A stretch of DNA of 64,000 nucleotides from an uncultured bacterium (GTDB taxonomy: Bacteria > Verrucomicrobiota > Lentisphaeria > Victivallales > UBA1829), in contig CASEYW010000083.1 in assembly GCA_949292215.1 (NCBI GenBank), positions 1-64,000 of the forward strand, in the 5' to 3' direction. Positions 1 to 8,319 of this stretch are shown piece after piece. The notes under the pieces are model-generated. The model made no database searches and was not told the DNA's origin. It was given only the letters and a program-made list of their open reading frames with translations. Both the position numbers and the translations under genes were made by a program. The first letter of the stretch is position 1, and each line of letters opens with the position of its first letter.

Positions 1-278
1 GCCATGAAGAGCAGAAGCGCCATCATGGATGCTCCCACCAGTCCCTGAAACGGCAGACGAAACCATTCCGCGCGCGTCAGTTCGAACATCTTCTTCCGGT
101 AAAGAAGAAGCCCGGCGAGAAACAGCGCGGTACCTCCGATGGCGAAACGCAGAATCCCGAGGGAGACCGGATCAATCCTCTGCCCGCCGATCAGAAATCT
201 CCCGACCGGAAACATGGTTCCCCAGAAAAACACACTGAGTAAAGCCCATCCGAGTCCCTTGAATTGCACAAGCGTCAT
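1..278 (-). CDS. EamA/DMT-family transporter, N-terminal part (runs off left edge)
   Basis: The reading frame starts at an ATG at 278-276 behind a GGAGGAACG ribosome site and runs off the left edge without a stop, so only about the first 92 residues are visible. They begin MTLVQFKGLGWALLSVFFWG and then FPVGRFLIGG, followed by further hydrophobic helices separated by short basic loops. This is the pattern of the first half of an EamA repeat in drug/metabolite transporters, where a W-G-x-x-F motif in helix 1 is typical. The role would be export or import of a small metabolite across the inner membrane; the substrate cannot be told. The family call is from pattern recognition of a partial protein. 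Confidence 0.72.
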   Translation of the reverse strand, partial: MTLVQFKGLGWALLSVFFWGTMFPVGRFLIGGQRIDPVSLGILRFAIGGTALFLAGLLLYRKKMFELTRAEWFRLPFQGLVGASMMALLLFM

Positions 279-310
279 CGTTCCTCCGCCATTCTGCACT
301 TTCCCCCGAA

Positions 311-346
311 AAGAAAAAAGCTCCATCCGGCAAGGACGGAGCTTTT
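311..346 (-). terminator. Rho-independent terminator of tpiA
   Basis: Read on the minus strand, an AAAAGCTCCGTCC arm pairs with GGATGGAGCTTTT (one G-U pair) around a five-base loop, and the stem runs into TTTTTTCTTTT. It lies 20 bases after the tpiA stop codon. Confidence 0.85.
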
Positions 347-366
347 CAAGTTCGATTTCGCGACGT

Positions 367-1131
367 TTACTTCTGCGCGTTTGCGATCAGAGCGGTGAAG
401 CTGTCAGCTTTGAGAGCCGCGCCGCCGATGAGTCCGCCATCGATGTCTTTCTGGGCGGTGAGAGCTCCGGCGTTTTCCGCCTTCATGCTGCCGCCGTACT
501 GAATGACCGTTGCTTCGGCGACATCCGCACCGAACATTTCCGCGAGGGTAGCGCGGATGAACGCATGTGTTTCCTGCGCCATTTCCGGAGTCGCGGTCTT
601 GCCGGTTCCGATTGCCCAGACCGGCTCATAAGCGATTGTGATTTTCGCCATATCGGCAGCGGAAAGATCGGCAAGTCCGCCCTTGAGCTGTTTTGCCAGG
701 ACGCAGTTGGTCTTGTTTCCTTCGCGCTCTTCGAGAGTTTCGCCGATGCAGACGATGGGTTTGAGCTCATATTTGAGAGCGGCTTTGATGCGCTTGTTGA
801 CCGTTTCATCGGTTTCTCCGAAATACTGTCTGCGCTCGCTGTGTCCGATGATGACATATTCGACGCCGATTTCCTTGAGCATCGCGCCGGAGATTTCGCC
901 GGTGAACGCGCCGTTGTCCGCCCAGTGGATGTTCTGGGCACCGACTTTGACGTTGGAGCCTTTGAGGACTTCCACCGCGGTCGCCAGGCTTGTGAAGGTC
1001 GGACAGACCGCCATTGTGACAGTGTCGCCGAACTGTGCGAGGCTTTCTTTGAGGGCTTCCGCAAGAGCTTTTGTCTCAGCTGCGGTCTTGTTCATTTTCC
1101 AGTTTCCGGCAATGAATGTTTTGCGTGCCAT
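367..1131 (-). CDS. tpiA: Triose-phosphate isomerase
   Basis: TIM interconverts dihydroxyacetone phosphate and glyceraldehyde-3-phosphate in cytosolic glycolysis. The 254 residues match the normal family length. Visible landmarks are the substrate-binding Asn10 and Lys12 in AGNWKMN, the catalytic His97 in GHSERR, the catalytic Glu169 in AYEPVWAIGTG (the hinged loop 6), and the phosphate-binding GGS and GGLIGGA segments near the end. It is the last of three glycolytic genes in the order gap, pgk, tpiA. It has its own promoter and its own terminator, so it can be expressed independently of the two genes upstream. Confidence 0.98.
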   Translation of the reverse strand: MARKTFIAGNWKMNKTAAETKALAEALKESLAQFGDTVTMAVCPTFTSLATAVEVLKGSNVKVGAQNIHWADNGAFTGEISGAMLKEIGVEYVIIGHSERRQYFGETDETVNKRIKAALKYELKPIVCIGETLEEREGNKTNCVLAKQLKGGLADLSAADMAKITIAYEPVWAIGTGKTATPEMAQETHAFIRATLAEMFGADVAEATVIQYGGSMKAENAGALTAQKDIDGGLIGGAALKADSFTALIANAQK

Positions 1132-1198
1132 TTGGAGGATTCCTTCCGTTGTTGTTTTCGGCGTTTCCGCCTGATTTTATGACGAATATCGTAACAGT

Positions 1199-1227
1199 AA
1201 TATACTTCCACCCCGGATCGAATGCAA
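1199..1227 (-). promoter_or_regulatory. tpiA: Sigma70-type promoter of tpiA
   Basis: On the minus strand TTGCAT (1227-1222) is followed after 17 bases by TATATT (1204-1199), about 68 bases before the tpiA start codon. The pgk terminator lies just upstream, so tpiA needs this promoter unless there is read-through. Confidence 0.75.
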
Positions 1228-1282
1228 GCGGAGGGGTGGGAAAAAGAGATCAGAGCGAGCTTCCCGGCTCTCCGGAAATCAG

Positions 1283-1312
1283 AAAAAAACGGGTCCGGCG
1301 AAAACCGGACCC
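1283..1312 (-). terminator. Rho-independent terminator of pgk
   Basis: On the minus strand GGGTCCGG, loop TTTTCG, CCGGACCC, then GTTTTTTT. The perfect 8-bp GC-rich stem lies 55 bases after the pgk stop. Confidence 0.9.
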
Positions 1313-1367
1313 ATATCTGTCATTTTTCCGGCAGAGCGGGAAACGCCCGACCGTTCGAATGGTCTTT

Positions 1368-2621
1368 TTATTTGTCGTTGAGAGCGACGACTCCGGGGAG
1401 CTCTTTGCCTTCGAGGAATTCGAGAGAGGCTCCGCCGCCCGTGGAAATGTGAGACATCTTGTCGGCAAGTCCGCTCTTGTTGACCGCGGCAACCGAGTCG
1501 CCGCCGCCGATGATGGAGACGCCGCCGTTTGCCTTGACTTCCGCAACCGCCGCGCAGACACCGAACGTTCCCTTGCTGAACGCCGGCATTTCAAAACATC
1601 CCATCGGTCCGTTCCAGACAACCGTCTTGGCACCCTTGATGGCATTGCTGTAGAGTTCGATGGTCTTGGGGCCGATGTCGAGAGCCATCCATCCGTCCGG
1701 AATGTCGTCGCCGACCACCTGGGTGTTGGCATTCGCATCGAATTTGTCCGCGGCGATGTTGTCTACGGGAAGGAGGAGATTGACCCCGAGCTCTTTTGCC
1801 TTGGCGATCATGTCTTTCGCGTAATCAAGCTGGTCAAGTTCGCAGAGGGAGGCACCGACATTGTGTCCCTGCGCCTTGAGGAAGGTATATGCCATACCGC
1901 CGCCGATGATCAGCGTATTGACCTTGGTCAGAAGATTGCTGACGACTGCGAGCTTATCGGAAACTTTTGCTCCGCCGAGAATCGCCACAAACGGGCGAAC
2001 CGGATTTTCCACCGCATTGCCGAGATACTCGATCTCTTTTTCCATCAGGAAACCGGCAACAGAGGTGTTGATGTATTTTGTGATGACTGCGGTCGAAGCA
2101 TGAGCGCGGTGCGCTGTTCCGAAGGCGTCGTTGCAGTAGATGTCGCCGTAGGACGCGAGTTTCTTGGCAAGCTCTTTCTGCTTTTCCTTGAGTTCAGCTT
2201 TCTTGGCCTTGAACTCTTCGTCGGACTGTCCTTCCTTCTGTTTGAGTTTGCCCTGTTCTTCCTTGTAGAAGCGGGTATTTTCAAGCATGACGATATCGCC
2301 GGGTTTCATTGCGGCGACTTCCGCATCGGCTTTGGCGCAGTCCGCTGCGAATGTGACAGGCTTGCCGAGCATTTTGGAAAGATATTCCGCAACCGGTTTG
2401 AGGGAGAAATCGGCTTCATAGCCTTTTTCCGCCGGACGGCCGAGATGGCTCATCAGCACCAGGCTTCCACCCTGATCGAGCACATATTTGATGGAGGGGA
2501 GGGCGCCTTTGATACGGGTGTCGTCCTTGATGACGCCTTCTTTGATCGGCACATTGAAGTCAACGCGCATGACGACGCGTTTTCCTTTGAGATCAACATC
2601 GCGAAGAGTTTTCTTGTTCAT
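1368..2621 (-). CDS. pgk: Phosphoglycerate kinase
   Basis: PGK transfers the acyl phosphate of 1,3-bisphosphoglycerate to ADP. The N-terminal hallmark RVDFNVP (residues 19-25), the substrate-binding SHLGRP (58-63), [12 protein letters not shown] around 165-176 and the nucleotide-binding GGG and GGGDS segments are all present. At 417 residues it is about 20 longer than a typical bacterial PGK. The extra length is a Lys/Glu-rich helical insert at about residues 121-150, between the RFY motif and the [10 protein letters not shown] segment; similar inserts occur in some Bacteroidetes enzymes. The start is set by AAAGGA about ten bases upstream. No promoter of its own is visible between the gap terminator and the start, so expression probably depends on read-through from gap. 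Confidence 0.98.
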   Translation of the reverse strand: MNKKTLRDVDLKGKRVVMRVDFNVPIKEGVIKDDTRIKGALPSIKYVLDQGGSLVLMSHLGRPAEKGYEADFSLKPVAEYLSKMLGKPVTFAADCAKADAEVAAMKPGDIVMLENTRFYKEEQGKLKQKEGQSDEEFKAKKAELKEKQKELAKKLASYGDIYCNDAFGTAHRAHASTAVITKYINTSVAGFLMEKEIEYLGNAVENPVRPFVAILGGAKVSDKLAVVSNLLTKVNTLIIGGGMAYTFLKAQGHNVGASLCELDQLDYAKDMIAKAKELGVNLLLPVDNIAADKFDANANTQVVGDDIPDGWMALDIGPKTIELYSNAIKGAKTVVWNGPMGCFEMPAFSKGTFGVCAAVAEVKANGGVSIIGGGDSVAAVNKSGLADKMSHISTGGGASLEFLEGKELPGVVALNDK

Positions 2622-2649
2622 AATGAGACAATCCTTTCAGTAGAAAGTG

Positions 2650-2690
2650 GAAAAAGAAAACGGGGCGGGCGTTCGTGCCGCCCGCCCCGA
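2650..2690 (-). terminator. Strong hairpin between gap and pgk
   Basis: On the minus strand a 10-bp, almost pure GC stem (GGGGCGGGCG with CGCCCGCCCC) around a six-base loop is followed by GTTTTCTTTTT. It sits between gap and pgk and should terminate or attenuate transcription into pgk. Confidence 0.85.
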
Positions 2691-2717
2691 GGTAGACTTA
2701 TCGTCTTTTCAGCGACA

Positions 2718-3740
<1,023 letters not shown>

Positions 3741-3776
3741 TTAAAGGTTGCTGTCATTGAATTTTCAGGATCATCC

Positions 3777-3802
3777 TGTCCCGTATTCATGAATACCGGA
3801 CA
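3777..3802 (-). promoter_or_regulatory. 26-bp palindrome at the gap transcription start
   Basis: Positions 3777-3802 form an inverted repeat with one mismatched pair (3782/3797) centred on TTCATGAA. It begins about 10 bases downstream of the gap -10 box. It could be an operator for a dimeric repressor, or a 5'-terminal RNA stem-loop that stabilises the gap mRNA. The sequence alone does not decide. Confidence 0.6.
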
Positions 3803-3812
3803 AGATGTGAGT

Positions 3813-3841
3813 AATATAACATTCCGTCCGGGATTTGTCAA
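3813..3841 (-). promoter_or_regulatory. gap: Sigma70-type promoter of gap
   Basis: TTGACA (3841-3836) and TATATT (3818-3813) are separated by 17 bases on the minus strand. This is one of the best promoter matches in the window, fitting a highly expressed glycolytic gene. Confidence 0.85.
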
Positions 3842-3912
3842 TATTAAGAAAACTAAAATATTCCGGATGAGCGGATTCCGGCGATTTTTTTTGTTTTCAA
3901 TTCATTTTGAAC

Positions 3913-3941
3913 TTGACATTTTCGTACGTTTCTTTTATATT
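3913..3941 (+). promoter_or_regulatory. Sigma70-type promoter of the C_GCAxxG gene
   Basis: TTGACA (3913-3918), 17-base spacer, TATATT (3936-3941), about 30 bases before the start codon. It fires divergently from the gap promoter. Confidence 0.8.
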
Positions 3942-3972
3942 GAGACTGCAACAGAGTGAAGGGATGGAAGTC

Positions 3973-4305
3973 ATGAGTACTCGTACAGAGAAAGCCATTG
4001 CATTTTTTACCTCGATCCCCAAGGCGGGAAATTGTGCGCAATGTGTGGCAAAGGCATTTGCCGATGATGCTGCTGTGATGGAGATGGCCGTCTGTGGAGG
4101 TGGAAATGCTCCTCAGGGAATCTGCGGAGCGCTGCACGCGGCGTTGTCGCTTTCTGATGAGAAGGATCGGGAGGCGATGCGCATAGCCTTCCGGGAACGT
4201 GCCGGTTCGGATCTCTGTCGTGAACTTAAAAGCAGTTGCAGAACCCCTTGCAGCAAATGCGTGGAGATTGCGTCGGAACTGCTTGAAAAGAAAGAGAATA
4301 AATAA
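3973..4305 (+). CDS. Cysteine-rich C_GCAxxG_C_C-type putative redox protein
   Basis: A 110-residue cytosolic protein with at least seven cysteines: GNCAQC near the start, CGGG and GICGAL in the middle, then DLCRELK and CRTPCSKCVEIASELL at the end. The GICGAL segment followed by spaced cysteines resembles the C_GCAxxG_C_C family, described as probably redox-active or metal-binding but of unknown function. The chosen ATG has GGG about nine bases upstream; an ATG at 3964 is in frame but sits directly on that site. It is a single gene transcribed away from gap behind its own near-perfect promoter. The family call rests on cysteine spacing. Confidence 0.72.
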   Translation: MSTRTEKAIAFFTSIPKAGNCAQCVAKAFADDAAVMEMAVCGGGNAPQGICGALHAALSLSDEKDREAMRIAFRERAGSDLCRELKSSCRTPCSKCVEIASELLEKKENK

Positions 4306-4332
4306 AAGGTTGTGTTTTTCTGAAAAATCTTT

Positions 4333-4361
4333 TTGCATTTATGCTCTGTAAGATATATATT
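4333..4361 (+). promoter_or_regulatory. Sigma70-type promoter of the 4409 gene
   Basis: TTGCAT (4333-4338), 17-base spacer, TATATT (4356-4361), giving a leader of roughly 40 bases before the ATG at 4409. Confidence 0.75.
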
Positions 4362-4408
4362 TGCAAAAAAGGATTTTTTAACACTAAAAAATTGTAAAAA
4401 GGTGAGTT

Positions 4409-5086
4409 ATGAGAAAAATCATTGCCGTCTGCTTTGTGGTCTTTGTCCTTGCTGCCGGAACTTCTTTGACCGCGCAGGATGCGAAAGCTCCTTCCAACCA
4501 GGAAGTGAAGGCTGCCGGACAGGAAGCCGCAGTCGTCCTGTCGGAAGAGGAAAAAATGGTGGCTTCGGAAAATCAGACACCTCCGTTTTTGAGAGGACTC
4601 ACCGGGAAACTGCTGATGTACATTCCGAATCGGCTGGTCGATCTCTTTGATATTTTCTCTCTGGAGCTGAAAGGCGGAGCTGCGGTCGGAGCCGGTTTCA
4701 GAATCACCCGTGCATTCGGACTCGTGGGGGAAGTGGGAGCAACCGGTGATCTGATCAAAGGGTACAACCGTCAGTACGGCTGTGCACTCACCCAGGGATA
4801 TGATGCCCAGTTCCTGATTCCCATGGCGGAGAACATGGATCGTTCTCTTGCCTATGGATATATCAATAAATTCTGGCAGTATGGCACAAATTTCCCGCTG
4901 CCTTCCGATGCAATCTATGCACCGGGGACTGGCGCTCGTGATTACTGGGCGATTGAAGCAGGTGCAACCTGCTTTGTCGGGGCAAAGGTTGCTGTGCATC
5001 CCCTTGGCATTGTGGATTTCCTTGCCGGACTGATCCTTCTGGATCCCAGCGGAGATGATTACGTTCTGAAACCGATCACATATTGA
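4409..5086 (+). CDS. Secreted protein of unknown function
   Basis: The 225-residue product starts with a clear signal peptide (MRKIIAVCFVVFVLAAG, cleavage near TAQ-DA). A low-complexity Ala/Glu/Lys linker follows to about residue 55. The mature part contains LVDLFDIFSLELKGG and alternating glycine-rich hydrophobic stretches such as GAAVGAGFRI and GLVGEVGATGDL, which suggests a beta-rich, possibly outer-membrane-associated protein. Two cysteines are present in the mature region. It has its own promoter, an AAAGGTGAG ribosome site and its own terminator, so it is monocistronic. I do not recognise the family. Confidence 0.8.
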   Translation: MRKIIAVCFVVFVLAAGTSLTAQDAKAPSNQEVKAAGQEAAVVLSEEEKMVASENQTPPFLRGLTGKLLMYIPNRLVDLFDIFSLELKGGAAVGAGFRITRAFGLVGEVGATGDLIKGYNRQYGCALTQGYDAQFLIPMAENMDRSLAYGYINKFWQYGTNFPLPSDAIYAPGTGARDYWAIEAGATCFVGAKVAVHPLGIVDFLAGLILLDPSGDDYVLKPITY

Positions 5087-5104
5087 GTCCGGTTTCAGGA
5101 AAAC

Positions 5105-5152
5105 AGCGGGGGTTTTTCGGATTGTCAACCGGAGAACACCTCCGCTTTTTTT
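5105..5152 (+). terminator. Rho-independent terminator after the 4409 gene
   Basis: AGCGGGGGT pairs with ACCTCCGCT (one G-U) and is followed by TTTTTTT. It lies 19 bases after the stop codon. Confidence 0.8.
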
Positions 5153-5205
5153 GTGCGGATTTGAAAAAAAAATCGATTCTTGACCCTTTTGACAGGAATG
5201 GACGT

Positions 5206-5234
5206 TTGAAAAACAGCCAAACATATATTATCTT
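5206..5234 (+). promoter_or_regulatory. secG: Probable promoter of secG
   Basis: TTGAAA (5206-5211), 17 bases, TATCTT (5229-5234), 42 bases before the secG start. A TATATT hexamer overlaps at 5224 with poorer -35 spacing. Confidence 0.5.
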
Positions 5235-5276
5235 ATCCGACACGGCTTTCAAAAAAACAAAAAAGACAGGTGAAAA

Positions 5277-5669
5277 ATGTTGACAGTAGTTAGTGCAATC
5301 CTTTATACGGTAGCTGTTTTAATTGCGATTCTTCTGGTCGCACTGGTATTGGTTCAGCCCTCCAAGGGCGGTGGGTTCGGGTCCGCATTCGGCGGTGTGG
5401 GAGAAGGAGTCTTTGGCGCTCAGACAATGGGGTATCTCTCCCGTTTGACAGTTATTATGATTGCTGTATTTTTTATTGTGACTCTCGGACTTGCCGCACT
5501 TTCCGGCCACAAGCAGAAAACCGTATCGGCGGCAGCAGCCAGTGCCGCTCTGGAAACTCCTGCGGCGGCTCCTGCATCGGCTGCACCGGCGAAAGAGAAT
5601 CCTGTGAAAAAAACAGCTGAAAAGAGCGGAAATGCTGCAAAACAGGCTCCCGCTCCTGCAAAAAAATAA
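5277..5669 (+). CDS. secG: Preprotein translocase subunit SecG
   Basis: SecG is the small accessory subunit of the SecYEG inner-membrane channel. The 130-residue protein has two membrane helices (about 5-25 and 52-75) joined by the conserved loop VQPSKGGGFGSAFGG. After helix 2 comes an unusually long, low-complexity Ala/Pro/Lys tail of about 50 residues that ordinary SecG proteins lack; such tails are seen in several PVC bacteria. The start is placed by AGGTGA six bases upstream. No tRNA-Leu or tpiA neighbour, common beside secG elsewhere, is found here. Confidence 0.95.
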   Translation: MLTVVSAILYTVAVLIAILLVALVLVQPSKGGGFGSAFGGVGEGVFGAQTMGYLSRLTVIMIAVFFIVTLGLAALSGHKQKTVSAAAASAALETPAAAPASAAPAKENPVKKTAEKSGNAAKQAPAPAKK

Positions 5670-5708
5670 AAAAAAATTGAGATCGCAACTTTTTTAGCGA
5701 AAAGCAAT

Positions 5709-5737
5709 TTGCATTTTTAGGAAAGACGGGCTAGAGT
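5709..5737 (+). promoter_or_regulatory. Probable promoter of the pilus-like operon
   Basis: TTGCAT (5709-5714), 17-base spacer, TAGAGT (5732-5737). It precedes the first gene of the six-gene operon by about 80 bases. Confidence 0.6.
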
Positions 5738-5740
5738 TCC

Positions 5741-5779
5741 TGCATTACGGGACATGTTTCGTTTGTTCCGTAATTTGCA
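5741..5779 (+). promoter_or_regulatory. 5' leader hairpin of the pilus-like operon
   Basis: TGCATTACGG (5741-5750) pairs with CCGTAA (5768-5773) and TGCA (5776-5779), with a two-base bulge and a 17-base loop. It starts at about the predicted transcription start and lacks a T-run, so it looks like a 5'-UTR stem-loop, not a terminator. Confidence 0.45.
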
Positions 5780-5814
5780 ATAGTTAGAGAACCAAAACGT
5801 TAGGAGACAAGGAA

Positions 5815-6507
5815 ATGCGTTTCGGCTTCAAGTTGATTTGTGTCGTTGTGCTGGTTTTGACGGCAGGGCTTGAACTTTCGGCCCAGCGGAATGCTCTGAT
5901 TGATGCCCAGACAATTGATTTCAAACTTGATTTTTTCGAAGCGCCGAATCTCCCGATTACAGGTGGTGTCACAGTTCCTTCCTCCTCAGCCAAATGGCTG
6001 GTCGCCATCATAACTTATACCCCTGTTACTGCCTATGAAGCCAATTCAGGGCGAGGTGGAAAAAAACGTTACCGCTGGCTGGACGATCTCACCGTGGAAC
6101 TTTCCCTGATTCTTCCCGGAGCCGGAGAGTATGGCAGATATATTCTGCTCTCCGGGAAACAGGTTCTCTGGGCTGTTCCGTGTGACGGACGCAGGCACCG
6201 TGTTCTATTTGCCGTCCCTCCTCTTGTGTTTGAGCGTTACAGCAGTTTTGAAAAAATGACGAAGACTACTGCAGCGCAGATTCCTGCATATGTCGAGTTC
6301 AAATCCAAGAATCAGGAAATCCTTGCGAGATATGTGTATGCGAAAGGAAATGCCTCCCGTGTCTATCAGGTTTTCCAGCAATTGTTTAACGCCCAGGTGG
6401 GGGTTTTCAAGTTGCCGCAAGCAGTTTTGCCCAAAGAAAAAACGCCTTGGAATCTGGTGGAAACCGGTTCATTTGATCTCCCGAAAAGTCTTGTGGAAGG
6501 AAAGTAG
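5815..6507 (+). CDS. Amuc_1102-like pilus-associated secreted protein
   Basis: First gene of a six-gene operon. The 230-residue product has a signal peptide (MRFGFKLICVVVLVLTAG, cleavage near LSAQ-RN) and a beta-rich mature part with paired segments such as WLVAIITYTP, LTVELSLILPG and YILLSGKQVLWAVPCDG. Its position directly before a PilM-like gene, and those for 1100-, 1099- and 1098-like proteins, matches the Amuc_1102 protein of the Akkermansia pilus locus, which has an immunoglobulin-like fold. The identification leans strongly on gene order. A good AGGAGACAAGGAA ribosome site fixes the start. It probably acts in the periplasm or at the cell surface as part of the machine. Confidence 0.75.
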   Translation: MRFGFKLICVVVLVLTAGLELSAQRNALIDAQTIDFKLDFFEAPNLPITGGVTVPSSSAKWLVAIITYTPVTAYEANSGRGGKKRYRWLDDLTVELSLILPGAGEYGRYILLSGKQVLWAVPCDGRRHRVLFAVPPLVFERYSSFEKMTKTTAAQIPAYVEFKSKNQEILARYVYAKGNASRVYQVFQQLFNAQVGVFKLPQAVLPKEKTPWNLVETGSFDLPKSLVEGK

Positions 6508-6510
6508 GTC

Positions 6511-8301
6511 ATGGCCAAAAGAAAAAAGAATGTATTGTGTATTGATATTGGCGGAGATACGATCAAAGCTGCGGAATTCGCCTATTCCGATGCCGGTGTG
6601 ATGACTCTTGTGAAGTTTGCTTTTGCCGAGTTCGGATTCGGAGAGAATTCCTCGGCTGAGAATGATTCTTATCTTTATGCAATGTTGATTGAATTGAAAA
6701 AGCTTCTCGACGAGAACCATTTTTCTGCAAAACTGGTCAATATTTCTGTTTCAGCACAGAATTCCTTTATCCGCTTCGTTAAAATTCCTGCTCTGACGGA
6801 GAATGAGGAAAAGGTGCGTCAGATTATTGAATTTGAAGCCAGACAGAATGCTCCTCTGCCGGTCGATCAGATGATTTTGGATTATCAGTTGACGAATACC
6901 TCTGAAGACGGTGCCGAAATTGATGCAATGATCGTAAATGTGAAGAGCGCCGATATTGAGAAAATTGTCAAGGTGATTCAGGATGCCGGGAAAAAGATCG
7001 GTACAATTGAGGTTTCACCCACAGCAAGTTACAATGCTTGCCGAGCCAATATGGTCGGCGAGGAGAATTGTGAGATGATTCTGAATATCGGAGGCCGCTG
7101 TTCCACTTTGATCTTTATTGATCAGGGCAGTTATTTTGAGCGAACACTTGCGATTGCCGGAAATACCATTACACAGCAGATCAGCAAAGAATTCGGAGTG
7201 TCTTTGAAAGAAGCAGAGGATTTGAAGCGGCGTCATGGTTTTGTGGCTCTTGGCGGTGCATATGAAGATCCTGATTCTGAAGTGGCTGCGATCATTTCAA
7301 AAATCATTCGCAATGTCATGACACGTCTTCATGGCGAAATCAACCGTTCCATTAATTTGTACCGTGCTCAGCAGAAGGGACGGAAACCAGAAAAACTCTA
7401 TCTGGCTGGCGGAAGTTCCGTCATGACATACACTCCGCGCTTTTTCTCGGAGAAGCTGAAAGTGCCTGTTGAATACTTGAACCCCTTCCAGGTGATAGCC
7501 ATTGCCGATGATGTGGACAAAGATGCTTTGAGCGAAGTTGCTCATGTGTTTTCAGAAGTCATCGGGATCGGATTGCGGAATGTCGGGACATGTCCTCTTG
7601 AAATTTCCCTGATTCCGGAAGCCTTGAAGCGCGAACGGATTTTCAATCAGAAACAGCCTTTCTTTTACGCTTCCGCCGTGACAATGCTTCTTTGTCTGGG
7701 AATTACATTCTGGAGTTTTTCAAAGCAGCTTGTGACTGTAAAAAAAGACAGTACCCGTGCTGAACAGCAGGTTGCAACCACAAACAGCATCATGACTAAG
7801 GTGGATGCTGCATATCGGAAATTGAACAACAGCAAGAGTGCTTATAATAAAGCTGCGGAACTCCTCGTCGGACGCAATACCTGGCCGGAACTGTTGAACA
7901 AGATTCAGGCGGCAACTCTTCCTGAAATCTGGTTTACTTCTGTTGAAGGGGCTACAGCTCTGGTAATTACGAAAAAGAAGGAAACTTCTCCGGAGCCTAC
8001 CGGCGGTTTTCGCGGATTTGGATCTCTGGAATCATCTGGTCCGGAGCAGACCTCAGCACTTCCGACCGGCGAATATAAATGGATTGTCTTTGACGGTTAT
8101 ATCAGAACGGATAATCCAAAGGCGGAAGCAACACATATTTATGAAAAATTCAAGCAGAACTTGGAGAAAACCGGAGTTTTCAAAAAATTCACCATTGCCG
8201 ACAGTGACCGGATGATTCAGAATTTTAAGCTCGGGTCCCAGGATACAAATATCTCAACGTTCAAGATTGAAGCCGAGTTGATCAACCCGATAAAACGATA
8301 A
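6511..8301 (+). CDS. pilM: PilM-like ATPase fused to a PilN-like membrane domain (Amuc_1101-like)
   Basis: The 596-residue protein has two parts. Residues 1-360 are an actin/FtsA-like PilM domain: phosphate loop LCIDIGGDTIKAAEF at the N-terminus, second phosphate motif LNIGGRCSTLIFID near 190, adenosine motif LYLAGGSS near 295. After a linker there is one membrane helix at about 383-404, a short coiled coil and a periplasmic C-terminal domain like that of PilN. In classical type IV pili PilM and PilN are separate: PilM is cytosolic and binds the PilN tail. Here they are one polypeptide, which is also the arrangement of the Amuc_1101 type. It starts 3 bases after the preceding stop and is co-transcribed with the whole locus. 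Confidence 0.88.
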   Translation: MAKRKKNVLCIDIGGDTIKAAEFAYSDAGVMTLVKFAFAEFGFGENSSAENDSYLYAMLIELKKLLDENHFSAKLVNISVSAQNSFIRFVKIPALTENEEKVRQIIEFEARQNAPLPVDQMILDYQLTNTSEDGAEIDAMIVNVKSADIEKIVKVIQDAGKKIGTIEVSPTASYNACRANMVGEENCEMILNIGGRCSTLIFIDQGSYFERTLAIAGNTITQQISKEFGVSLKEAEDLKRRHGFVALGGAYEDPDSEVAAIISKIIRNVMTRLHGEINRSINLYRAQQKGRKPEKLYLAGGSSVMTYTPRFFSEKLKVPVEYLNPFQVIAIADDVDKDALSEVAHVFSEVIGIGLRNVGTCPLEISLIPEALKRERIFNQKQPFFYASAVTMLLCLGITFWSFSKQLVTVKKDSTRAEQQVATTNSIMTKVDAAYRKLNNSKSAYNKAAELLVGRNTWPELLNKIQAATLPEIWFTSVEGATALVITKKKETSPEPTGGFRGFGSLESSGPEQTSALPTGEYKWIVFDGYIRTDNPKAEATHIYEKFKQNLEKTGVFKKFTIADSDRMIQNFKLGSQDTNISTFKIEAELINPIKR

Positions 8302-8319
8302 GTACGGAGATTGTTGAAG

